This document shows positions 23,169 through 33,803 of a stretch of 64,000 nucleotides of DNA, piece after piece. Position 1 is the first letter of the stretch. Each line of letters starts with the position of its first letter. A model generated the notes under the pieces. The model made no database searches, was not told the DNA's origin, and saw only the letters and a list, made by a program, of their open reading frames with translations. Source of the stretch: Caprella mutica (lineage: Eukaryota > Arthropoda > Malacostraca > Amphipoda > Caprellidae); assembly GCA_947561585.1 (NCBI GenBank), contig CANNZV010002524.1, forward strand, positions 1 to 64,000, in the 5' to 3' direction. The position numbers were made by a program, and so were the translations under genes.

Positions 23169-25079
23169 GAAGAGTCTGAAGACACTCCGGGCAAGAGTCT
23201 GGAGACACTCCGGGCAAGAGTCTGAAGACACTCCGGGCAAGAGTCTGAAGACACTCCGGGCAAGAGTCTGGAGACACTCCGGGCAAGAGTCTGAAGACAC
23301 TCCGGGCAAGAGTCTGGAGACACTCCGGGCAAGAGTCTGGAGACACTCCGGGCAAGAGTCTGGAGACACTCCGGGCAAGAGTCTGGAGACACTCCGGGCA
23401 AGAGTCTGGAGACACTCCGGGCAAGAGTCTGGAGACACTCCGGGCAAGAGTCTGGAGACACTCCGGGCAAGAGTCTGGAGACACTCCGGGCAAGAGTCTG
23501 GAGACACTCCGGGCAAGAGTCTGGAGACACTCCGGGCAAGAGTCTGGAGACACTCCGGGCAAGAGTCTGGAGACACTCCCGGCAAGAGTCTGGAGACACT
23601 CCCGGCAAGAGTCTGGAGACACTCCCGGCAAGAGTCTGGAGACACTCCCGGCAAGAGTCTGGAGACACTCCCGGCAAGAGTCTGGAGACACTCCCGGCAA
23701 GAGTCTGGAGACACTCCCGGCAAGAGTCTGGAGACACTCCGGGCAAGAGTCTGGAGACACTCCGGGCAAGAGTCTGGAGACACTCCGGGCAAGAGTCTGG
23801 AGACACTCCCGGCAAGAGTCTGGAGACACTCCCGGCAAGAGTCTGGAGACACTCCCGGCAAGAGTCTGGAGACACTCCCGGCAAGAGTCTGGAGACACTC
23901 CCGGCAAGAGTCTGGAGACACTCCCGGCAAGAGTCTGGAGACACTCCCGGCAAGAGTCTGGAGACACTCCCGGCAAGAGTCTGGAGACACTCCCGGCAAG
24001 AGTCTGGAGACACTCCCGGCAAGAGTCTGGAGACACTCCCGGCAAGAGTCTGGAGACACTCCCGGCAAGAGTCTGGAGACACTCCCGGCAAGAGTCTGGA
24101 GACACTCCAGCAAGAGTCTGGAGACACTCCCGGCAAGAGTCTGGAGACACTCCAGCAAGAGTCTGGAGACACTCCCGGCAAGAGTCTGGAGACACTCCAG
24201 CAAGAGTCTGGAGACACTCCAGCAAGAGTCTGGAGACACTCCAGCAAGAGTCTGGTGACACTCCAGCAAGAGTCTGGAGACAGTCCAGCAAGAGTCTGGA
24301 GACAGCCCAGCAAGAGTCTGGAGACAGTCCAGCAAGAGTCTGGAGACAGTCCAGCAAGAGTCTGGAGACACTCCAGCAAGAGTCTGGAGACACTCCAGCA
24401 AGAGTCTGGAGACACTCCAGCAAGAGTCTGGAGACAGTCCAGCAAGAGTCTGGAGACAGTCCAGCAAGAGTCTGGAGACAGTCCAGCAAGAGTCTGGAGA
24501 CAGTCCAGCAAGAGTCTGGAGACAGTCCAGCAAGAGTCTGGAGACAGTCCAGCAAGAGTCTGGAGACAGTCCAGCAAGAGTCTGGAGACAGTCCAGCAAG
24601 AGTCTGGAGACAGTCCAGCAAGAGTCTGTAGACAGTCCAGCAAGAGTCTGTAGACAGTCCAGCAAGAGTCTGTAGACAGTCCAGCAAGAGTCTGTAGACA
24701 GTCCAGCGAGAGTCTAAAGACAGTCTCAGCAAGAGTTTTTTGGAGACAGTCCAGCAAGAGTTTTTTGGAGACAGTCCAAGCAAAAGTTTTTTGGAGACAG
24801 TCCAAGCAAAAGTTTCTTCGAGACAGTCCAAGCAAAAGTTTCTTCGAGACAGTCCAAGCAAAAGTTTTTTGGAGACAGTTCCAGCAAGAGTTTTTTGGAG
24901 ACAGTCCCAGCAAGAGTTTTTGGAGACAGTCCCAGCAAGAGTTTTTTGGAGACAGTCCCAGCAAGAGTTTGGAGACAGTCCCAGCAAGAGTTTGGAGACA
25001 GTCCCAGCAAGAGTTTGGGGACAGTCCCAGCAAGAGTTAGGAGACAGTCCCAGCAAGAGTTAGGAGACAGACTCTTGTT
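23169..25079. repeat. 22-23-bp minisatellite upstream of AROS
   Basis: Roughly 80 tandem copies. The unit is GGAGACACTCCGGGCAAGAG plus TCT (23 bp) at the left, then the CCCGGC form, then a 22-bp form with CCAGC. The next block changes ACACT to ACAGT, then TGGAG to TGTAG. From 24720 a longer type appears with GTTTTTTGGAGACAGTCC and AAGCAAAAG, and finally short CCCAGCAAGAGTTTGG units. Variants lie in contiguous blocks. Stop-free frames on the minus strand create ORFs of 500-640 codons that are not genes. Confidence 0.95.
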
Positions 25080-25255
25080 CTCAGAATAGCTATGAACAAT
25101 TTTGAATCAATTCCTATGTTTGCATCAATTTTCCTTAGAATACCCATGTTTCATCATGTGGCAGGAAAATTTCCAGTCTAATGAGAAAATGGACTTAGGT
25201 TGACCATCACCACATTTCACATCTTTGAAATTTTTCTCACAGAAACATCATGAAA

Positions 25256-25490
25256 CAGTCTAGTTTGTATTTGGTGCAAAAAATCCCAACAACTTTTTCA
25301 AAAAGCTGAAAAATAACCACCAACAATTTAGCTGATCCATCAACATTTGCCTAAATTAGCCCACCAAAAATTAATGGCAACATAGGAATAAGTAGCTAAA
25401 AATCCACTGACTTTGCTAGAATATTATATTTTTAAATTAAAAAATCCATCGGCAAGTCAGTGGTATTTACCGTGAAATACAGTCTGAGCT
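25256..25490. mobile_element. MITE of the CCAGTCTGTATTT family
   Basis: Starts near CAGTCTAGTTTGTATTTGG and ends TGAAATACAGTCTG, with the family interior between (AAAAAGCTGAAAAATA, ACATAGGAATAAGTAGCTA, TTTGCTAGAATATT). Non-coding. Confidence 0.65.
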
Positions 25491-25829
25491 GTATTTCATT
25501 AAGACATTACGCTTTGTGACCTAGTTTGAAAAGTACAGCAGGATTTGTGGATTAATCCTATGCCCAAGTCTTATTTGAAAATTAATTCCTAGTTTCCCAT
25601 GTTATTTGCTGCACCAAAATCCCAATTTCTGTACAAAATGCATACATTCTTTTCAGACTGGTTCATGACTGATGCAGTTTTATCTATTGAGACTATTTCA
25701 TCATTTTAAGAGTGATATCCTTGTTATTTACAGGTTTTTCAACTTTCATCACCCCTCAAAATTCGCCTGTATACTGGCAAATTTGTCCATTCTTTGAAAC
25801 ATGGCTGGGCTGCGAGCCTGCGCCCAGTC

Positions 25830-25970
25830 TTCATCTACTGGTAAAGTGTTCATAGAGATCTCTTATTCAGTTAGTAGCAAAATTAATGTAAATATAGGAA
25901 TAAATTCAAAATTGTTCTGTTCGGAGAGAATATCCCAGATATCTTATATCTACTATATTCTGCAGACTGG
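25830..25970. mobile_element. MITE fragment of the CCAGTCTGCAGAAACTGG family
   Basis: Matches the insert at 3449: CTGGTAAAGTGTTCATAGAG, TGTAAATATAGGAATAAATT, and the end ATATTCTGCAGACTGG. The left terminus has decayed. No gene in the surrounding 25491-26420. Confidence 0.6.
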
Positions 25971-26701
25971 GGCTGCACAAGTCCCCATGTTTCAAAGTGT
26001 GGCAGGAAAGTCACCAGTTTGGTGAGAAAATGGATCAAGGTCACCACATTTAAGATACTTTGAAGAAGAAATAGGACATCCTAATGAAGATTTTACACTT
26101 GGTAACATCCTAATGCATCATGTCTGATGCCCACTCTAGAAAATCCTTAGGCTAACACTAACAGATGAATTTTAGAGGCTAAATGCTGCGGATTATACAG
26201 TTCCCATTAACACGTTTCCTGCGATTGCCAGATGCTCAATAATGCTCCCACTGCAATTCCATACATATGCTTTATTTCCAGTGCCTGTTTGGCTGTCGTC
26301 AAGAAAGGTTGTGTTATGCTCTTTCTCATATCGTTGATTGATACATAGTACAACCAAATGGTGACCATCTGTAGGTCTCTTTTGCATATATTTTTTATTA
26401 ATCTAATGTAAAAAAAGACTAGGGACCCAACGGTGGGTCCCTTCGCAGCACAGAGCCGTTTTATATATTCGCACCCCAAATGCTATCGTGCACGCACTGA
26501 GGGCGTCAGGGAACACACTGAGTGCGTCAGGGCGCAAGAAAACCGTTTCCATTTGTACCCCAAATGTCTGGAATACAAATGGAAAAGGATTCGGACGCCC
26601 GAAATCTTGGGTGCCCTGAGATTTCAACACCCCAAAAAATAGCAGGTACGTGCACTGAAAACTCAGTGCGTGAGGTCACGTGATGTAAACAAACGGCCAT
26701 A

Positions 26702-26928
26702 CCAAGTAAAATAGTATGTCTCATAAACTCGCCATTTGTATCTCCAGCTCTCTCCAAATTCAACAATTTCTCTCCAAAATGATTGAAATTATCATAAATC
26801 CTCTCCAAAATAACATTGTAGCATAGGAGAAAAATAGATAAAACTCACCATTTGCAATTAAAAGGCTCAGAATAACTGTCACAAACTCGACATTAAAATG
26901 GCGAGTTTGGACATGCTTTATTACTTGG
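26702..26928. mobile_element. CCAAGTAA MITE, uninterrupted copy
   Basis: Ends CCAAGTAAAATAGTATG and ...CATGCTTTATTACTTGG, with a short palindrome near the right end (AACTCG(A/C)CATTAAAATGGCG). This copy gives the uninterrupted form of the element split at 29687-35505. No clear duplication is visible around it. Confidence 0.75.
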
Positions 26929-27104
26929 CCAGATTGCATTCTTTGTGAATTTTTTTCGAAACTCGCGGTCTTCTAAAAGACATTTATATAGAGTTTCAAA
27001 ACTTTGCGGCTCATCAAATGTGAATTTTCACTTGATCAAATATTCCCGGTCTGTTAATCAGTAACTAAATCTAGGTAGTAATTGCTCCTTCCAACACGGC
27101 TCGC

Positions 27105-28045
27105 TTTATATCCCATTGCTTGTAGTTTTTATCCCACAGCTCACATTTTTCATCCCACAGCTCACATTTTTCATCCCACAGCTCACATTTTTCATCCCAC
27201 AGCTCACATTTTTCATCCCACGGCTCGCATTTTTCATCCCACGGCTCGCATTTTTCATCCCACGGCTCGCATTTTTCATCCCACGGCTCGCATTTTTCAT
27301 CCCACGGCTCGCATTTTCTATCCCACGGCTCGCAATTTCTATCCCACGGCTCGCAATTTCTATCCCACGGCTCGCAATTTCTATCCCACGGCTCGCAATT
27401 TCTATCCCACGGCTCGCAATTTCTATCCCACGGCTCGCAATTTCTATCCCACGGCTCGCAATTTCTATCCCACGGCTCGCAATTTCTATCCCACGGCTCG
27501 CAATTTCTATCCCACGGCTCTCAATTTCTATCCCACGGCTCTCAATTTCTATCCCACGGCTCGCAATTTTTATCCCACGGCTCGCAATTTCTATCCCACG
27601 GCTCGCAATTTCTATCCCACGGCTCTCAATTTCTATCCCACGGCTCTCAATTTCTATCCCACGGCTCTCAATTTCTATCCCACGGCTCTCAATTTCTATC
27701 CCACGGCTCGCAATTTTTATCCCACGGCTCGCAATTTTTATCCCACGGCTCGCAATTTTTATCCCACGGCTCGCAATTTTTATCCCACAGCTCGCAATTT
27801 TTATCCCACAGCTCGCAATTTTTATCCCACAGCTCGCAATTTTTATCCCACAGCTCGCAATTTTTATCCCACGGCTCGCAATTTTTATCCCATGGCTCGC
27901 AATTTTTATCCCACGGCTCGCAATTTTTATCCCACGGCTCGCAATTTTTATCCCACGGCTCGCAATTTTTATCCCACGGCTCGCAATTTTTATCCCACGG
28001 CTCGCAATTTTTATCCCACGGCTCAGATATGATATCCCCACGGCT
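27105..28045. repeat. 21-bp minisatellite
   Basis: About 44 copies of a 21-bp unit (CCCACGGCTCGCAATTTTTAT). Blocks differ by one or two bases: CAGCTCACATTTTTCAT at the left, CGGCTCGCATTTTTCAT, CGGCTCGCAATTTCTAT, a CTCTCAATTTCTAT subset, then TTTTTAT at the right. Because 21 is divisible by three, several frames stay open for over 300 codons; these are artefacts. Confidence 0.95.
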
Positions 28046-28129
28046 CTTCAAATAACCTGTTGGTGAAATGGCGGCTCTTAGACAACAACTAATGCAATCT
28101 GGTTACTTGGCGGCCATATTGAAAGAATA

Positions 28130-28490
28130 TTTGTGATTATTTTTTATAGTTAGTGAATAAGAATAAGTATACAAACGATTGTTTTCTTAATTTGGGTTTA
28201 TATAATTGTAGAGCCAACTTATGTCTTTAATTATGTAATTATTAAAAAAAAATAATAATTTCTTTTAATTTTTACCTATACCTATTTAATTATTTTTATT
28301 ATGTTTAATTTTTTTAAATTACCTATTTAATTATTTTAAATTAAGTATCTAATTATTTTAAATTAAGTATCTAATTATTTTAAATTAAGTATTTAATTAT
28401 TTTAAATTAAGTATTTAATTATTTTGAATTAACTATATAATTATTTTGAATTAACTTTTTAATTATTTTAAATTACCTATTCAATTATTT
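28130..28490. repeat. AT-rich stretch with about 21-24-bp tandem units
   Basis: From about 28300 the sequence TTTTAAATTA(A)GTAT(C/T)TAATTA recurs six to eight times with small changes. The flanks are simple A/T sequence. No gene is seen. Confidence 0.7.
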
Positions 28491-28769
28491 GTTTGTTTAC
28501 ATTAGAGATTGCGATCGGGTGTTACCAGATGGCGCTGCAACGGTTTCCATTTACACCCCAGTTTTAAGGCGTCAGGGCGTACACTAAATTTCGTGCATGC
28601 ACTGAAACTGGGGTGCAAATGGAAAACAGCTCTGGACAAGTCAAAGGGACCCACCAGTGGGTCCCTTGCAGGAAATGTGTTAATTTATTACTGTATTTTA
28701 AGGTATGCTAAACTCCAACAGAGAGATTGATCTATCAGAAAAGACCACTGTTTCCAGAGTGGTCTGATG

Positions 28770-29578
28770 CCAGTCTGTATTTGGTGCAAAAAATCCCACT
28801 GACTTTTTCCCAGACTGCAGAAACTGGTAAAGTGTTCTCTAAGAAATCCTCTATTTTGGCTTCTGTTCTCAGTAAAATACATGTAAATATAGGAGGAAAT
28901 TAAGGATTCTTCGCACAGAAAATGTCAAAAATGTCCCATTTTCTGCCCAGTCTGCAGAATAAGGGACATTTTTAACATTTTTTGTGCGAACAATCCTTAA
29001 TTTCACCCTATGTTTGCATGTATTTACTGAGAACAGAAGCAAAATTAGAGGATTTCTTGGAGAACAGTTCAGCAGTTCCTGCAGTCTGGTTTTCTGCAGA
29101 CTGGACTTTTTCAAAAAGCTGAAAAAATCCACCATAAATTTCCAGTTATTGGTCTGATCCACCAACATTTTCCCACTTTATCCACCGAAAATTAATGGTA
29201 ACATAGGAATAAATAGCTGTAAATCCACCGACTTTGCCAGAATATTGTTTTCAAAGGGAAAAAATTCCACCGACATCCAGTCTGCAGAATGTGTCTCTTC
29301 TCCCTCAGAGATTTTAATTTGAGAAACAGTTACTCTCCGACTCTCAGTACTCAGTAGCAGATTCAGAATCTCCCGCATCTAAATTAATGGTAACATAGGA
29401 ATTAATTCAAAATCTCCCGCAGCTAAATTAATGGTAACATAGGAATTAATTCAAGATCTCCCGCAGAGATCTCAAATTTCTAAAATTCTATCAAAAACTC
29501 CCGCAGAGAATCTTGGAAAAATGTTCCGTATTCTGCAGACTGGACCGACATGTCCACGAAATACAGACAGCCGACAGG
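28770..29578. mobile_element. Nest of four CCAGTCTG-type MITEs with all TSDs
   Basis: The outer CCAGTCTGTATTT element is 28770-29578, with GTCTGATG on both sides (28762-28769, 29579-29586). Copy A, 28810-29104, starts CCAGACTGCAGAAACTGG and ends TTCTGCAGACTGG, flanked by ACTTTTTC. Copy B, 28947-29089, lies inverted inside copy A and is flanked by TTTTCTGC. A third type, 29277-29543 (CCAGTCTGCAGAATGTGTC...ATTCTGCAGACTGG), sits elsewhere in the outer element and is flanked by ACCGACAT. All four 8-bp duplications are exact. None codes for a protein, so a hAT-type transposase must have acted from elsewhere. Confidence 0.9.
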
Positions 29579-29787
29579 GTCTGATGCATATTGCATCATT
29601 TGCATGTGTATCACTTGAGACTATCTATGAGTGATTAAATTGTTATTTACATGTTTCTAGACTTATTTTCACATCTCAAAGGTCGCCCAAGTAAAATAGT
29701 ATGTTTCCTAAACTCACCATTTGTCTCTCCAGCTCTCTTCAAAATTCAACAAATTCTCTCAAAAATGATAAAATTTTCATAAATTCT

Positions 29788-31363
29788 TGTATACTTGTAG
29801 TTATAAAATCTTCAGACAGGTTTGTTATTTGAAGTTAATTATTTTGTGACTTTGAAATAAAACAGTGTCATTGGATATTTCCCTTCTGCTCAAATGTTTG
29901 TGGTTTTAGAATGGTTGTTTGACAATAATATTTATTGCTTTAAGAGAGTGAATAAGAGTTTCAAACTCTGTTACATGTAATGCATTTGGTGAGGGTAATT
30001 AACCACCTACTGTTTTCTCTAGACCAGAGGTTTTCTGTGGTTTACTTTATAGAAATAACGAGCTCTTGAGGTTTCATGTATCCTAACAGATTTCAAGTTT
30101 GATGTTTCTTTTCTGTGAGAAAGTAATTAGTTTAGTCAGAAATATAGGAGGAGTTATTTTTGAATTGGTCAATTTCTATTAGTTGAGGGTAGAATTAGGG
30201 ACAGCCTACAGGAGGGTTGAGAACCAATCGGAATTGGGGAAGTGAGATCAGCGGAACTTAAGTTTGGATTTGGGTGGAGTTTTAGATGAATCTGGGGAGT
30301 ATATAAGCAGTGGATTGAGATTATGAAGAAATCCTACTCTGTCTGTCGTCACTCTCTGCTTACAAGAGTGTCTTAAGTAGTTTACCGGTCTGGATAAGAC
30401 CCCGGCGGGGTGAAGTCTTCTCTCACCCCAGCCTTAGGTGACCATCGCAGGACTTAGTCGATGAAGATCTCCGCCCGTCATAGTGGTGGAGATAGGATCC
30501 TTAGCAAGTGGCTGAATCTTGCAATTCAATGGATCCCGGCAGCAGAGGTTGTATTCTTTACGGCAGAGTCGAAGCCAAATGAGCCAGGATGTGGGAACCA
30601 AGAACTGAAGTCTATTGTAGAATATCATCTGACGTTGCTGAACAACTTCTCATGTTGCAGAGCAGACATTCAATAAGCATTAGGAGTCTGAAGCCAGAGT
30701 CACCATCATCATACCGAGATTTGCACGAGTTGCCGTCCACGTCCATTGACAAAGTTCCAGTGGAGGACTTCAGCCGTTCCCAATACCCTAGTACAGTGGT
30801 TATGAAGAGTTTCCAGCCGCATCAACTCCATTAGAAATTCAGTAACCCCATCCGTATTTCCTCAGTGATTGTGTCAGTGTTTATTTGTGAAAAGTATACT
30901 CTCAATCTCCAAAGCTTGACCCATGTTGTAAGTTAAACTCCTCCATAGGTAGAAATTTGATTAATTGAATTAAATGTACGATGTATATGTAGGATTTACT
31001 ATTTCACGTACCTTTTGTCTGATCGATTACTTAATTAGAGTACACCTAATTTAAACTATGACTGTGTTTCATTTAACCTTGTTATTTTGGTATGATATTT
31101 GATTTGATGTTATTTAATGAAGTGATGGAATTAATGATTATTATTGACAAGTAACGTAAACAGTAAATTAGACAAATTGATTATTCTTTCTAGGGAGAAT
31201 CGTAACCCACGTAAATAAATGGCCGCTCGGCACTAATTAATAACCACGCTACCATGTGAAAGAAAGAACTTAACTAATATTGAATATGAATATTGAAATA
31301 AAGAAATGCCTATACGGCAGAAATAAGAAACACCCCCCCTCCCTCAGGGACCCCGATCATACA
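29788..31363 (+). repeat. 5' LTR of the LARD-like element
   Basis: TGTATACTTG...GATCATACA. It contains a TATATAAG box at 30300-30307, a C/T-rich stretch after it where transcription may start, and AATAAA at 31297-31302. The short ORFs near 30461-30834 recur in the 3' LTR but resemble no known protein. Confidence 0.88.
30300..30307 (+). promoter_or_regulatory. TATA box inside the 5' LTR
   Basis: TATATAAG occurs at the same place in both LTRs (second copy 34313-34320). An initiator-like TCGTCACTCT segment follows at roughly 47 bp, so the exact start site is uncertain. Confidence 0.5.
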
Positions 31364-33803
31364 TTGGTGGCAGCGGTGGGATAATCAATTTGTCTTATGT
31401 TGCAAATCGTACCAGAAAACAAGGAACATAGGTTGATTTATTTTCATTTCATTGCATTGTAGAATGTTTTGTCTTTATTTCTTATATTAATGATGTGTAA
31501 TTTTTTTTGATGTTGTAATAATTTGAGGGATATTAAGTCATTGCAAAGTTAGGTCCCGAATCGAAGGGCAGGGAATATAACTCAGAGGTACAGATTGTTG
31601 GAATGGCAGTGGTAATTAATAGAGGTAAATACTTATATTATTGTGTAGGTAGAGTCAGGACTTTAGAGAACTCAGTTAGATAGGATATTAGTAACTAAAG
31701 TGGTACTTGTGGTAGGAGGTTAGGTATGCGGAATAGCGACTGTAATTGAGAAGCTTAAGGACCCCTACTGTTTCAACTAGTGGTGTTAGTGATGGTACAT
31801 GACATTAGGATACTATATACGGGAATTTAGAGTTCGTGCAAGTTAGTTTGAGGGTAGGTAACTGTATTTCCAAGGAATATTTAGATTTGACTATCAAATA
31901 GGATAGGTAATGGATATTAGGGATAACTGATAACTGCGTATTGATATATGAATTAATTGATCACTAATTTGATATAGCAATTTACCCAAGGGTCCAGTTG
32001 CAACTTTGAAAGGTTGTATTCTTTATTGATGGATTATCAGAATATCTATGACCACTGTCAGATAGGGAGGTTCAGAACTGTATATTTTTAATAGTCGAGC
32101 GTAGCCAGGGATAGAAGGTATTTTGAGATACGGAAAATGGTCTAGAATAGAGGGAGGTATTTTGAGGAATTACCTAGAGTAGAGACAGGGATTTGAGGAA
32201 GTCTGAGATTGAGGCAGAGATTTTGAAGAGTCAGTAATAGCAAAGATAGACAGAGGCAAATGATGAATTATCGGGCATATGAGGTTGAATTGAATCTCTC
32301 TGGAGTAATATTGAAGTGTACACTTAGATAATGGAAAGTCCATATGGTGGAGGAGAGCACAACTATAATAGGAGTTGATTGCATACCTCAGGTCGTGTCC
32401 CTCTACTTTAAAGAAGTATGAGGAGGTTGAATTTGTTATGACTGGTGCCGTCTTAATTTCATTAATCCTTTTGGCCAATTTAGGTGTTTTTTGTAATTAA
32501 TTGCTTTCGGGCACGGCTTTCGTGAAAACGATATTCCTACGGGATGCCAAGATGCGTCAACTGTTTTGGGCAAGTGAAGCTAGCTTGCAATGTTACGACC
32601 GGTAGAAAGGTAATAGAGACCTTGTTGATTTTAGACTCAGAGATGATTGCAAACTAACGAAGAAAGTTATGTGAAGCCCAGTGCCTATTTTTCTCAGAGA
32701 AATAGAGAAGTTGCTAAATGACAATTGAAAGGGAATTCTTGATATTAGAATTGTGATAGGATAGTTCAGAAATAGGGAAATTACTTAAGGACCAGAGGAT
32801 AGGTACAGTTAGTGGTACTCAGTCGTAGGGAACCAATTTAATGGTGCAGATGTTATTGGGAAAGATGAATAGTGGTGAAGTTAACCACAGGTTGTAAACA
32901 TAAGTGAGACTTGTTTCGTATTTGAAGGGACTGACAGGAAAACTAATTAGTGAGGAATTTATTGTGAGCTATGAAGGAAACTTCAATTTTGAGAACTGAT
33001 TAAAGTAAAGTAAATTATGAATCTTTAATCCAAACATCTAAATTAAATTAGGATAAAATTGTAACTCATTCATACCGTTTTAATCTTAAGATAATTATGT
33101 AATTAATTTTAAGATGGTCAGACGAAGGTTCGTCAGGTAGGCTAGCTTTAATATGTAATGAGCACTATTTGTAATATTATGCATTTGCATTGTAAGAAAT
33201 AATCTGGAGGAATTTCTGTTGTAATGAAATTGGAGTATAAAAATGGAGGAACCTATGTAATTTCTGTCATTGGTAGACATAAAGAATTATTGAAATAGGA
33301 ACAGAGAATTGGAAAAGGAATTTTAATAAGTTATGTCATTTTGAATCAATTATTTTTAAAATGTGTTTGACAGATATATGGAGATGGGTCAGAGATAAAG
33401 AATTGTCATTATGTGGATTGATTGAGATAAATTCAGAATTATCGAACGAGTGCAAGTTTTAAGCGGAAAATGTGTTTATGATATTTAAATAATATTGTGC
33501 TTAAATGTAGGTAGAGTTACAATTTTTGTATTCAATAATATTGTGTTTTGATTTTGGAAATAATTTTGATACTAGGATGCTATTATTTTGGGACAAATTT
33601 TTTTTTGTAATGATTAGATTTCTAATGAGCACAAGGGAAGTGTGTATTCGTAAACGTCTGATGGCCGAGGCTTACCGTTTTCTATGAATATTTCTACTTA
33701 ACTTTGAAGGGAGTACCAAGATAAATTGTAACGTACATGTAGTGTGATGAAGAATCAGGGTAATTTTTTTTCGGTCTGAATATTTTTTCCACAGAGGGGG
33801 TTA
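31364..33803. other. Non-coding interior of the LARD-like element
   Basis: 2.44 kb without any frame resembling retroelement proteins. The primer-binding site is at 31364-31385 and the polypurine tract at 33793-33802. The plus strand is G/A-rich. Confidence 0.75.

Larger units (their letters stand above)
26420..28672. mobile_element. Possible composite element with palindromic caps
   Basis: Both ends carry a palindrome, AGGGACCCAACGGTGGGTCC at about 26422 and AGGGACCCACCAGTGGGTCC at about 28650. They are followed inward by related GC-rich segments (GGCGTCAGGG, CCGTTTCCATTT(G/A)(T/C)ACCCC) and by inverted TGTAAACAAAC / GTTTGTTTACA at 26684 and 28490. In between lie a MITE, a 21-bp minisatellite and AT-rich DNA. 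I infer, but cannot prove, that it moved as a unit. Confidence 0.45.

Noticed and set aside
23097..25063. ORFs of 520-640 codons on the minus strand and shorter ones on the plus strand
   Set aside because: The 22-23-bp units are stop-free in all frames of one strand and the frames only rotate. No conserved protein is encoded.
23169..25079. CRISPR-like array
   Set aside because: Units are contiguous with no unique spacers and the setting is a eukaryotic genome; it is a minisatellite. The same holds for the other arrays.
27082..28066. Four overlapping ORFs of 120-316 codons
   Set aside because: They come from a 21-bp minisatellite open in several frames on both strands; there is no start context or conservation.
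30461..30834. Short ORFs in the LTR (71 and 81 codons), repeated in the second LTR
   Set aside because: They resemble no known protein, overlap each other and differ between the two LTRs by a changed stop; more likely untranslated LTR sequence.
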